Positions 35,895 to 46,085 of a DNA stretch of 64,000 nt are shown here, piece after piece. A model generated the notes under the pieces. That model worked only from the letters and a program-made list of their open reading frames with translations, searched no databases and was not told where the DNA came from. The stretch comes from Malus domestica (lineage: Eukaryota > Streptophyta > Magnoliopsida > Rosales > Rosaceae), in NCBI RefSeq assembly GCF_042453785.1, contig NC_091665.1, positions 28,692,501-28,756,500 on the forward strand, read 5' to 3'. Every line of letters starts with the position of its first letter. Positions within the stretch are counted from its first letter, which is position 1. The translations under genes and the position numbers were made by a program.

Positions 35895-36383
35895 AATGAA
35901 TATTGTACTTTTTCATATAAAAAAATTAAAGTAAAAGACAAATTAGATTTGAACGCTTAAACTTTACAAAATAAAAGACCAACTTTCCATATGTATTTTT
36001 GTAAGATAAATTAAAATATAAAAAATAATTACCCATTCCTATGAGCCCGTTACAAGTTCCAATTACGCACTCCGAAGGCCTATTGAAACCTGTTCTACCG
36101 TAACCTACGAATGGACTTAAGCCCAATCCAATCTGTCAACCTCGATCAATTCTGTACCATCCAAACAGCCGGACTCAAAGCCAATCCAATCAATCAAACT
36201 CTAATCCCATACAGCCCACAAAACGGACCCTTACAAGTCCTACCCTAAGCTTTTGAAGGCTTTTCTTAGGCCATATTCATTGAAATACGAAAGGAAACGC
36301 TACGGGAGAGCCGATAAGGGTTTAAGTCATGGCGACACTCACTTCAAGCGTCATGGGTTCCTTAGTAGTGATTTGTTTTAATA
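35895..36383. other. Spacer with a possible F-box gene fragment
   Basis: Minus-strand codons around 36030-36090 read GTCNGLI, and the DNA 'gagcccgttacaagttcc' also occurs in the F-box pseudogene at 45367-45384. This is probably a short remnant of a related F-box gene. The rest is unassigned. Confidence 0.4.
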
Positions 36384-36398
36384 CATATAATATTATCT

Positions 36399-36574
36399 GC
36401 CACTTAATTCTACGGTCTAGTGACATTTCTTTTCACTTATAATAGAGAGGTCTTAGGTTCGATTCTTGCCAAAAGAGAATTTAAACCACATTATTGTTAA
36501 TTCATTGTGAGGCTAAACCCTCCCCCTCATCTTAGTGAAGATAATATCGTTTGTTCACAAAAAAAAAAAAAAAA
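36399..36574 (+). mobile_element. tRNA-derived SINE with 15 bp target duplication
   Basis: The element is about 176 bp. It has a polymerase III B-box (GGTTCGATTC, 36456-36465), a conserved 3' part containing 'ttagtgaagataatatcg', and an A-tail of about 18 bases. Flanking direct repeats CATATAATATTATCT (36384-36398) and CATACAATATTATCT (36575-36589) differ at one position and mark the target site. Sister copies are at 23789 and 36592. Confidence 0.82.
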
Positions 36575-36591
36575 CATACAATATTATCTAT

Positions 36592-36735
36592 ACTATGGTA
36601 TGAGGACAATGTGTTAAGTCTCATAATGGGTTAGCCATAATAATTTGTTTCGAATTCGCTTTTGTTGAGAATTGAAACTAAGATCTCTTTTATAAGTAAA
36701 GAGGAATACTACTAAACAGTAGTACTAAGTGGTCC
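36592..36735 (-). mobile_element. Partial SINE copy in inverted orientation
   Basis: This has the same family features read backwards: a decayed B-box in 'gaattgaaactaagatctc' and the head 'cagtagtactaagtgg' at the right end. It faces the SINE at 36399 with about 18 bp between them, so a transcript of both could fold into a hairpin. Confidence 0.6.
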
Positions 36736-36840
36736 TTAAGCAGTGATTTCATCCTTCAGATGTAGTGTCAGCGTGTCAGGTTTATAGACGATGTCCGTAC
36801 CGTCTTTACTTTTAGGGCACGTTTGTTTGACAGGATTCGC

Positions 36841-36872
36841 TGGGACTGGACTGGACTAGACTATAGTCCAGT
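36841..36872. promoter_or_regulatory. Left subterminal repeat cluster of the Harbinger element
   Basis: GGGACTGGACTGGACTAGAC, followed by TATAGTCCAG, gives several GGACT words within 32 bp, partly as a palindrome. The right end (42955-43010) has matching AGTCC words. Clusters of this kind are typical binding sites for the Myb-like or transposase protein of the element. That role is inferred. Confidence 0.55.
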
Positions 36873-37130
36873 GTTTGGTGGGTACCGGGATTAGCTTTAA
36901 TGAGCTTAGGTGGGATTCGCTAGGACTAAGGGGGGGCTTAGCCGTTCTTCACGAGGGATCCCAAATTCGGGCGGACTCGTAAGCCAGAGAAACCGCGTCT
37001 TCCCACATCTCACATCCCACATCGTCCTCATCTCTGCGTCTGCCCTCGTCGTCGTCCTTGCCGTGCTCCCACATCGTCCTCACGCTCATCGTCGTCCTTG
37101 CATCTGGTCGCTGTCATCTGCCTCTAGTCG

Positions 37131-39564
37131 GTAAGCTTCGAATCTTGGATTTTTTTTCGTCGATTTGTGTGGATTTGTTTGTGATATTAACTGAGGTTTA
37201 TTTGATTTTGTTGTTTTGGGTTTGAGAAATTCATAATATACAAGTGGATTTGCAATTGAACAAATTAGGGTTTTGTTATTTAGGTGAAATTGAGATTAGA
37301 ATTTGGGGTTTTCATAAGATGAAATTGAGATTAGTCTCAGGTGTGTGCTCTCTGTGTGTGTGTTTGTGTGTACTGAAAAAAAATTTGTCTGTGTGTTTGT
37401 GTGTGTGTGAGTGTGTTTGTGTGTGTGTGTGTGTATGTAATCTGTGTAACCTGTGTAATATCTGTGTGTGTGTGAGTTGTGTGTGTAAAATGTGTGTGTA
37501 ATCTATCCGTGTGTGTGTGTGTAACCTGTGTTATTTGCAGTGTGTGTGTGAGTTGTGTGTGTAAAATGTGTGTGTAATATGTCCGTGTGTGTGTGTGTAA
37601 TCTGTTTTTGTGTGTATGTGTGTGTAAAATGTGTGTGTGAGTTGTGTGTGTGAGTGTGAGTGTGAGTGTAAGTGTTTGTGTGTGTGTGTGTGTGTTTGTG
37701 TGTGAGTGTGAGTGTAAGTGTGAGTGTGAGTGTGTGTGCAGTGTGTGTGTGTATCCAGTGTGTGTGTGTGTGTGCAGTGTGTGTGTGAGTGTGTATGCAG
37801 TTTGTGTGTGTGTGTGTGCAGTGTGTGTGTGAGTGTGTATGCAGTGTGTGAGTGTGAGTGTGTGTGAGTGTGAGTGTGTGTGCAGTGTGTGTGTGTATGT
37901 AGTGTGTGTGTGTGTGCAGTTTGTGTGTGTGTGCAGTTTGTGTGTGTATGCAGTGTGTGTGTGTGTGCAGTTTGTGTGTGTGTGCAATTTGTGTGTGTAT
38001 GCAGTGTGTGTGTGCAGTTTGTGTGTGTGTGTATGTGTGTGTCCAGTGTGTGTGTGTGTGTGTGACTGTGTTCAGTGTGTATGCAGTGTGTGTGTGCAGT
38101 TTGTGTGTGTGTGTGTATGTATGTAGTATGTATGCAGTGTGTGTGTGTATGTATGCAGTATGTATGCAGTGTGTGTGTAAGTGTGAGTGTGAGTGTGAGT
38201 GTGAGTGTGAGTGTAAGTGTGCAGTGTGTGTGTGTGTGTTTGTGTGTGAGTGTAAGTGTAAGTGTGAGTGTGAGTGTGTGTGAGTGTGAGTGTGTGTGCA
38301 GTGTGTGTGTGTATGCAGTGTGTGTGTGTGTGTGTGCAGTGTGTGTGTGAGTGTGTATGCAGTTTGTGTGTGTGTGTGCAGTGTGTGTGTGAGTGTGTAT
38401 GCAGTGTGTGCAGTGTGTGTGTGTCTATGCAGTGTGTGCAGTGTGTGTGTGTGTGTATGTATGCAGTATGTATGCAGTGTGTGTGTGTGTGTGTGCGTGT
38501 GTGTGTGTGTGAGTGTGAGTGTGTGTGCAGTGTGTGTGTGTGTATGTAGTGTGTGTGTGTGTGCAGTTTGTGTGTGTGTGCAGTTTGTGTGTGTATGCAG
38601 TGTGTGTGTGTGCAGTTTGTGTGTGTGTGCAATTTGTGTGTGTATGCAGTGTGTGTGTGCAGTTTGTGTGTGTGTGTATATATGCAGTGTGTGTATGTGT
38701 GTGTCCAGTGTGTGTGTGTGTGTGACTGTGTTTAGTGTGTGAGTGTGAGTGTGTGTGTGTGTATGCAGTGTGTGTGTGTGTGCAGTGTGTGTGTGAGTGT
38801 GTATGCAGTTTGTGTGTGTGTGTGCAGTTTGTGTGTGAGTGTGTATGCAGTGTGTGTGTGTCTATGCAGTGTGTGCAGTGTGTGTGTGTCTATGCAGTGT
38901 GTGCAGTGTGTGTGTGTGTGCGCAGTGTGTGTGTGTGTATATATGCAGTGTGTGAGTGTGAGTGTGTGTGTGTGCAGTGTGTGTGTAAGTGTGAGTGTGT
39001 GTGTATGTATGCAGTGTGTGTGTGTATGTATGTAGTATGTATGCAGTGTATGTGTATGTATGCAGTATGTATGCAGTGTGTGTAAGTGTGAGTGTGTGTG
39101 TATGTATGCAGTGTGTGTGTATATATGCAGTGTGTGTGTGTGTATGCAGCATGTATGCAGTGTGTGTGTGTGTGTGCAGTGTGTGAGTGTGAGTGTGTGT
39201 GTGTGCAGTGTGTATGCAGGGTGTGTGTGTAGTGTATGCAGTGTGTGTGTAAGTGTAGTGTATGTAGTGTGTGTGTGTGTTTGTGTACTGTGTATGCAGT
39301 GTGTATGTATGCAGGGTGTATGCAGGGTGTATGCAGTGTGTGTATGTATGTATGCACTGTGTGTGTACTTGCAGGGTGTGTGTGTAGTGTATGCAGTGTA
39401 TGTGTGTAGTGTATGTAGTGTGTGTAGTGTATGCAGTGTATGTAGTGTGTGTATGTATGTACTGTGTTTGCAGTGTGTATGTATGTACTGTGTATACAAT
39501 GTGAATGTTTTGTATTGTGTGGGGTTGATGCTGAATTGCAATTTGTTGTGGTTGTTGGTTGCAG
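37131..39564 (+). other. Leader intron of the Harbinger element (predicted)
   Basis: A GC-rich, probably untranslated leader (about 36905-37130) ends in a good donor (TCG/GTAAGC at 37131). An acceptor (GTTGCAG at 39558-39564) precedes a short second leader exon. That exon may end at CAG/GTGTCC near 39613, with a third exon starting just before the ATG at 39837. The 2.4 kb intron contains the GT satellite. Splicing here is inferred from site quality only. Confidence 0.5.
37341..39490. repeat. GT-rich satellite, about 2.1 kb
   Basis: The plus strand is almost only G and T. Blocks of (GT)n are separated by GAGTGT, GTAAGTGT, GCAGTGT, GTATGCA and GCAGTTT spacers. There is higher-order structure: a block at about 37871-38078 recurs with small changes at about 38514-38738, a shift of roughly 640 bp. 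Long open frames on either strand here (up to 281 codons, poly-Cys/Val or poly-His/Thr) are artefacts of the repeat and are not genes. Confidence 0.92.
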
Positions 39565-39836
39565 AGAAGAGGAGCATAAACGGAAGGCTAAGGCTAAGGC
39601 TACTGCATTACAGGTGTCCTTTAATTTCCCTTTTCACATGCAATGCCTAGCAATGATAGCAATCCTCATACTAGTGTTCTTAGACACATGTTTATAGATG
39701 TATAAGAGTAGAACATTTTGAATATGATGCCTCGGGTTAATGAAAACTTTTTTTTTTCAACGCCATATGTATATTTGTTGCCTCGGGTTAATGATTTAGT
39801 TAATTTGTTTTTTTTTTTTTTTTTGTTTGGATAGAT

Positions 39837-41219
39837 ATGGATCGAAGGAAGCTTTTATTGATCTTATTGTTAGAGATGTCTTATTTGGAAACAATTTGTA
39901 TTTGTACGATTCTTGTGGTGATGATGCTACGTGGCAAACAGAGACATGTTGAACGACCCACATTGACTAACCGTTCACTTATTAGACGAGAGATTAGTTT
40001 GTGTTATCTGAATGGTATAATAGGGAATACTGATACTGAATGTGTTAACGAATTGAGAATGGATAGAAGGACTTTTGGCATATTATGCGACTTACTTCGT
40101 CAAGATGGGAGGGTAAAAACTGATGGTTTGGTGTCTGTAGAGGAACAGGTGTGTATGACTTTACAAATATTAGCACATCATACTAAGAATCGTAGTGTTG
40201 GCGGTAGATTTTATAGGTCGGGAGAGACTATAAGTAGGTATTTCAATAGCGTATTGCAAGGAATTTTGCGATTACAAGGTTTCCTACTAAAAGTCCCACA
40301 GCCTGTGCCTATTGATTCTACAGATGCTAGGTGGCGATGTTTTAAGGTATGATGAGAAATATTTTTCATTTTCCTTAAGCTTTAACTCTTCATTCCCTTT
40401 GTATAAATTAACAAAAAGTTTTTTATTTTTTATTTTTAAGAATTGCTGGGGAGCATTGGATGGAACACACATTGATGTGCATGTACCTGAAATTGACAAA
40501 CCAAGATACCGAACAAGAAAGGGTCGAGTCGCAACTAATGTGTTAGGTGTGTGTTCAGGAGATATGCAGTTCATATATGTGTTTCCGGGGTGGGAGGGTT
40601 CCGCATCAGACTCTAGAGTGCTACATGATGCAATTAGTAGGCCTAATGGTTTTAAGGTACCAGCGGGTAAGATTATTACTTAGTCTCAACTTTCTAAGTT
40701 AGGTTTAGTTCTGTTTGTCAACTACAAAACACTAATAAGGTCTGTTTTTTTTTTTCATTAGGTTGTTATTACCTTGTAGATGGTGGTTATACAAATGGTG
40801 AAGGATTCCTTGCACCCTATAGAGGAATACCTTATCATTTATCTGAATGGGAGGGACGAACACCTTCTAATAAGGAAGAATATTTTAACATGAAGCATTC
40901 TAAGGCAAGGAATGTAATTGAACGCTGTTTTGGCTTGCTAAAAGGAAGGTGGTCGATACTAAGGAGTCCATCTTTCTATCCGATAAGGACACAAGGTCGA
41001 ATAATTACCGCTTGTTGCCTACTACACAATCTTATTAGGCAAGAGATGTTAGTAGATCCAATGGAGAATTTGCCAATAATAGAAGATGGACAAAATACAG
41101 AAGAAGGTGAATATGTTGGTAGTGTTCAATCATCGGACCAGTGGACTGCAATGAGGAATGATATGGCTGAGGAAATGTATAATGAGTGGAGAGCAATTAG
41201 GAACCAGCAACCGAACTAG
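39837..41219 (+). CDS. PIF/Harbinger transposase (DDE_Tnp_4, ALP1/HARBI1-like), three coding exons
   Basis: Coding exons are 39837-40346, 40441-40666 and 40762-41219. All introns have GT...AG ends and the frame is kept across both joins, giving 397 aa. The N-terminal part (about residues 40-165) has the helix-turn-helix-like region of this family ([29 protein letters not shown]). The catalytic DDE nuclease follows: first Asp in [12 protein letters not shown], second Asp in [12 protein letters not shown], and Glu in [16 protein letters not shown], all present. The VVDGGY-like motif appears as YLVDGGYTN. The protein cuts and pastes the element together with the Myb-like partner encoded downstream. 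No damage is visible, so the protein may be active. Confidence 0.9.
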
Positions 41220-41291
41220 CTATATGTTTTAATGATAACATTTTATTTTAGTATTCCTTTTTATCATGCATTTGTTAGATATTAGCACAAT

Positions 41292-41374
41292 GATTGGATG
41301 GTATGCAAATTAATTGGATATTATGCAAGTTGATTGGATATTATGCAAGTTGATTGGATATTATGCAAATTGAT
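41292..41374. repeat. Tandem repeat, 20 bp period
   Basis: About four copies of TGATTGGATATTATGCAAGT lie in tandem between the two genes of the Harbinger element. Confidence 0.8.
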
Positions 41375-41419
41375 TATTTGTATGGTATTTTCCTTCATTA
41401 AAATATTTTTTGTTTAGGT

Positions 41420-42410
41420 ATGGATAACGAAAATATTTTGAATGCTACTCAAGAGCCAAAAGGAAGAAGGCGTAAATGGGAAGCATTTGAGGAAGAAGTA
41501 TTACTAGGAGTTCTTGAGGATTTTGTTGCTCGGAAGCAACGGTGTGACACCGGTGCTTTCAAACAAGGTACTTTGGTTGAAATAGCAAAAGCTGTCAATG
41601 TTTTATGTCCTCATTCAAATATAAAGGCAAATCCACATATTGAGTCCAAGTTGAAGAAATGGAAAAAAACATATAGTATGGTCGTTGACATGATAAACAC
41701 AAGTGGATTTGCATGGAATGATGTCAAAAAGTGCGTTGAAGTTGACAGTGATGACGCATGGCAAACTTATGTGCAGGTTCATATCCTATTTTATTTATGC
41801 ATTAGTTATATTCTTGCTCCTATATTTGTTACGCATGCTAAATTTTAGTTTTGCTATGTTGATATAATCTTAGAGAAATAAAGAAGCCGATGGATGGAGA
41901 AGCAAACCTTTTCCACTGTTTGATAGATTTGCATATATATTTGGAAAAGATCGGGCTACGGGTAATGTAGCCGAAACCCCTGCTCAAATGGTGGAGGAAC
42001 AAAGTCATGATCATGTTGGTGAAAGTGATATTGGAGGTGATAATTTTGTTTCTTCAATGAACCAACAAAGCCAACAAAGCACCCCATCTGAAAATAGCCA
42101 AAGAAAGAGGAAAAGAGCTGTGGGAAGTTCAAGTGATGGAACCGAGGCAATTATCAGTGGACTGAAAGATTTTTATGTTGAAAGTGGGAAGAAGATGCAA
42201 ATGGTAACTGAAGCTTTAGTTCAAGGTACTGCAGATCATACTGACATAGCTAATGAACTTGAAGCAATGGGTCTCTCTCCTATGGATCAAATTGATGCAT
42301 TGTCTCTTATTTTGGATAAACCAAAAAATGTGGGAGTGTTCAGGGCAATCAAACCGGAACTCAAGAAAGTGTTCGTCCAAAGACTTTTAAGAGACAACGC
42401 AAGCGGATGA
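41420..42410 (+). CDS. Harbinger-associated Myb/SANT-like DNA-binding protein, two exons
   Basis: Exons 41420-41776 and 41874-42410 join in frame across a GT...AG intron to give 297 aa. Residues about 15-110 form the Myb/SANT-like domain (Myb_DNA-bind_3 type; landmarks RRKWEAFEEEVLLGVLEDFV and KLKKWKKTYSMVVDM). Next come the conserved PFPLFDRFAYIFGKDRATG segment, a Ser/Gln-rich linker with a basic nuclear-localisation-like RKRKRA, and a helical C-terminal part. In Harbinger elements, this protein recruits the transposase to the ends and carries it into the nucleus. It lies 200 bp downstream of the transposase gene, in the same direction. Confidence 0.87.
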
Positions 42411-42417
42411 GGATTTT

Positions 42418-42475
42418 GGCTAATGTTAACATGGATGTATTTTATTAACGTTAACATGGATGTATTTTATTAATC
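42418..42475. repeat. Short tandem duplication after the Myb-like gene
   Basis: GTTAACATGGATGTATTTTA occurs twice in a row, about 28 bp apart. It lies in the presumed 3' untranslated region. Confidence 0.7.
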
Positions 42476-43030
42476 ATACAGTCTTATGTTATGACTTATA
42501 ACTTAGCTTTGCACTAGTATTTTGGCTTATGTTTACTAGCCATTTTGTAAATTATGGAGATCTATTTTGGCTAATGTTAACTAATGTTAACTAGGATTTT
42601 CTAAATTATGGAGATCTTATGTACTTGTATTTGTTGAAGTTGCATGTATTGGCCACTATTATTTTTCTTCTGTTGGGTGATAGAGTTTAAATCAAGCTAC
42701 ATTTGCAAATTAAACCCAATTCTATTAGCAGGTAATAGAAACAAAACAATTGTCAATTTTTTTTAAGATTCATAATATACATGGCAAAAATATGCTCCAA
42801 TTAACCCATATCATGAGATTTGTAGCATTACTCTATTACACAATGACAAAAATTTGTAGTCCTAGTCTAAGCAAACACAAATCTGGTGAACAGTACTGTT
42901 TTTCTTATCCTGCTTCTTAGTCCGAGACTGCACCAAACGCTTCACTAAGTTAGTCCAGTCTAAGCCAGTCCAGCTTAGTCCCGGCAGCTAGTCCAGTCCG
43001 AGACAGTCCGGCGCAACAAACGCACCCTTA

Positions 43031-44330
43031 AGGGTAAGACTTCGGCACTACGTAGCATTGGAGTGGATGCTATGACTTTTTTTGGTTAAATTGGCATGTT
43101 GAAGATTGTCCACGCTCCCACGAGCTCCTCCGCTTCGCCATCTACGAGCTCCAGCGCTCGTGGTGACGAATTGGTCAGTACTTTGCTTTTGGATACCAAT
43201 CGGAATTATGCCCCAAGTTTCAACCCCCGTTTGAAGAATCCGACTCCAAGCCCTAATTCGTCGTGTAGTTGTTTAATTAGGCCATCAAATTTCGTGATTT
43301 CATGGTGGGTCTGAAAAAATGAAGCAAAACAATCTTCTTTACTTTCTTCAGCGGTTAGATTAAACCTAATTGATCCTACCCATCCATACTACGTTGTTTT
43401 TAAAGCTACGTAGTATTGAAGAATTTTAGTTTTCAAAGCTTTTGTCCTTTGGGAATTAAATTACAGTTGTGATCGTTGTTGATAAGTGCTTCGGAATCTG
43501 TAGATATTCATTCGAACTTCCAAAAACTCTCTGTCACCGGCCCCTGCTTTATAATTATTGGTCTCTTTCGTCTCTCCTTTATGTTTACTTTGTTTTGGTG
43601 TATAGTTATTGTCGTGAAACGTTGTAATAGTCATGATAGTCGTCATGTTTTTGGCTCATGCACACAATAAACACAAGATTTTAGATTAATTATCACCTTC
43701 ATTATGGGCTGGGTTGAAGCTAGAAGCCATGGAAGATGTCGGATTTCGTTAGAATCAAGTTTAGCCAGTAGGACACTATGAGTTTAGCTTGTGTGGTGCT
43801 ATGGCTTTCGGATGTCCAAAAGATATGGAGCAATGACATGATTTCTATTATTTGTTTTTGTTTAATAATTTTCAGGAATTGTCATGGAGTTTGGTTTTAA
43901 TTTGTCTCTTTAGGAGAGTTTGCTAGTTTGATTGCCCTTTATAGGAGAGTTGCTTATTACAATCTTCATTTTGGTGTGTTACGTCTCTTATGGATCTATG
44001 TGTGACGAGTGGAGCTGTTTGATTTGCTTAGACCCATGAGCATCGTATTCCTTGTCCCAATATGATTTAAGATTTTTAATCTCACACATGATCACCGTCT
44101 ATCACGAGGTTTAACGGTTTTATTGATCTGTGTAACCTTACGGTTCTCGATGAACTCGCCTTTCGACGAGTACTTGTAGTCTACTCATTACTTTGTGATT
44201 GGTGATACTTTATTGTAAGAACTTTAAATCTAGTTTGCAAGGGCCTTGTTAGGGTCAAGTTCTTCATTATATGTATTTTTAATGCAATTTTTCAATGAAT
44301 GAAATACCATACTGTTCTTAAAAAAAAAGG
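43031..44330 (+). other. Spacer ending in a possible retroposon 3' end
   Basis: No gene is recognised. The last 350 bp end in 'aatgaaataccatactg' and a run of nine A at about 44320-44330, as in the 3' end of a LINE or other polyadenylated insertion. The block near 43425-43520 is similar to 29785-29870. The frame at 43096-43314 has no recognised domain. Confidence 0.4.
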
Positions 44331-44580
44331 ATTACAAATCACATGATGATACGGTCGATCATGGGTTTATTGAATTTATTCAATCATCGAATAATTTCAT
44401 GTTAGATCGTGTTGTGATAGAGTCAAATTCGAATGAGAAATTATCCAAGTCATCCCATGGGAATGGTATCAAGAAAATAAAATAAAAATCATTCGTTAAT
44501 TTCAAATATCTTTAAATAATAAAACATATATAAGTGAAAGTCAGCGCTAATTCAAATCAAATCCAAACCTGTTCTTGCAT

Positions 44581-45715
44581 TTAGTCTGAAAAACTATTGG
44601 GTTGATCAAGTAACACAAGGCTCTCCACAAAAGAATCCATGAAGAAGTAGCTGCGGTGCCTATCAATTTGAAAAGCATTAATTTGTTTGGTCATAGGATT
44701 CACCGATCTCATTCCCCAGTACGTTGAGAGCACTACTTCACCGTTCTTTCTAAAACCCACTGACCTATAAATAGTTCCTTCCAAACATATACTAAATAAG
44801 TTAGTTCATGATTCCAGGACACCATACTCTTTCATCACCCACAGACTAACAGTACTGCAATCTAGTTGAAGATCATTCACAAAAAGGGCAAGATACACCT
44901 TGTATCTTGAAATAAATTGACTGCTGTGTTGCACAACTTCGGGTAGTATTATTACACCAAAAAATTCACTGCACATATCAAATGACAGGATGAAATGGTT
45001 CATATTTTTCTGTAACTGACTCCAATGCAAAGCATCATTGACCAAAGCAGGTGGCCAGCCACAAGGCGAAAAGACAACGGAAAATCGAGGCAACACGCTT
45101 GGATGAAAAATACTAATATCAGCACTAAGGCTTCTCCAAGAAGCCCTGACTAGTGACCAAATCTCCATTCCACGTGAAGTCAGACCAGTCATCACACTTC
45201 TCAAAAGCTTATAGTCATTTGAATGCGAATCATACCCAAACGCATAATATGTTCGATTATAACGCGAAAAGGGAATAGTGGGTTTAGGCACAACCAAAAG
45301 CTTTCTAATGGAAGGGTTCCATATTACTATGTTAGAGCCTGACGATGTCGCTGGATTCAATGCATATGAGCCCGTTACAAGTTCCGAGCACCTTATATGG
45401 AATGCCGTTACCATGAGTATGTATGTTTTTGTAACCTATGGATTCATAAGTTCGGTATACGTACTCAGTGCATATGATGTAGGCACAGCGAGTAAAGGGT
45501 GGGATCATAACTCTGTACAATAAGAAGTCCACCTTCGTTGGGGTTTTCGTTGTTGAGTTGGATTGCGCGTCTGCAGCTGATCAGATGGTTGTAAATGAAG
45601 GCAGAGCTCTTGGTCCTGAAACTCCATGATTTGCATACTACGCTGAATCTCATTAAAGATTTGACTGGCAACCTTAAGAGGATTTGGTGTACGATTTCTT
45701 CGGGATAGTAGTGCA
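44581..45715 (-). pseudogene. F-box protein with F-box associated (FBA) domain, broken
   Basis: Read on the minus strand, the F-box is at the right end (landmarks EEIVHQILLRLPVKSL and FSVVCKSW, about 45600-45715). An FBA/kelch-like region follows: GTCNGLI, SGSNIVIWNPSIRKLL, YYAFGYDSHSNDYKLLR, WSLVRASWRSL, LHW, and VSLWVMKEYGVLES. Such proteins are substrate receptors of SCF ubiquitin ligases. Damage includes at least two frame changes (around 45465 and in the overlap 45332-45414) and a TGA at 44806-44808 where the family has Trp, after which the frame continues to 44581. About 375 aa would be expected. Sequencing error could explain one break but not all of them. Confidence 0.75.
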
Positions 45716-45729
45716 GTGACTTTGATTGA

Positions 45730-46005
45730 TCAAATCTTTTTTGTTTTTTTTTCTTTCCAATGGGAGAGTGAAGAGTTAAGAGTCTGCAGCAACCACGATT
45801 CGATCTTTTGAAAGCAATTAGAGAAAACCCTTGGAGGAATATATATTATAAGAGCGGACAACACATGCATCATGGCCAAAGATCGATTTGTCTCCGGTGC
45901 TTGATTGAGCCATATACGAAAATTGTTGGATTCGAGCTTGATCCTAATCGCAAGAGAAATGTTTTGGGAAGCATCAGAAGGGCTGGTGGTAGTAGACGGA
46001 GCCAT
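45730..46005 (-). CDS. Small protein of unknown function (91 aa)
   Basis: An ATG at 46003-46005 opens 91 codons. It is preceded on the minus strand by a TATA box (TATATAAATA, about 46075-46085) with a suitable distance of about 75 bp, so a transcript probably starts here. The first 36 residues (MAPSTTTSPSDASQNISLAI and following) recall the start of Copia gag proteins, but the similarity is weak. It ends shortly before the F-box region, so it could also be a displaced first exon of that gene. I cannot assign a function. Confidence 0.35.
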   Translation of the reverse strand: MAPSTTTSPSDASQNISLAIRIKLESNNFRIWLNQAPETNRSLAMMHVLSALIIYIPPRVFSNCFQKIESWLLQTLNSSLSHWKEKKTKKI

Positions 46006-46085
46006 TGAAACAAGCTTGGAAACGCAGGAAAGTGATTTACCCTCGTTGAATTCTATAGGATCTGTAGGACCTGTATTTATATACT

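Larger units (their letters stand above)
36815..43027 (+). mobile_element. Complete PIF/Harbinger DNA transposon, 6213 bp
   Basis: TTA at 36812-36814 and TTA at 43028-43030 are the target duplication. The ends are imperfect inverted repeats: GGGCACGTTTGTT on the left and GGGTGCGTTTGTT on the right read backwards, 11 of 13 alike. Both subterminal regions carry many copies of GGACT or its complement AGTCC. Inside are the two genes that autonomous Harbinger elements need, a DDE transposase (39837-41219) and a Myb/SANT-like DNA-binding protein (41420-42410), both apparently intact with good splice sites. The element is larger than usual because of a 2.1 kb GT-rich satellite in its first intron. 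Confidence 0.9.

Noticed and set aside
37337-39577. Long open frames of 60-281 codons across the GT-rich tract, on both strands
   Set aside because: They are produced by the repeat itself (Cys/Val or His/Thr repeats). They have no start context, no complex sequence, and overlap each other in all frames.
42961-43027. CRISPR-like or other regularly spaced array made of AGTCC words
   Set aside because: The spacing is irregular, the genome is a plant nucleus, and the words are mirrored at the other end of the Harbinger element, so they are subterminal repeats.
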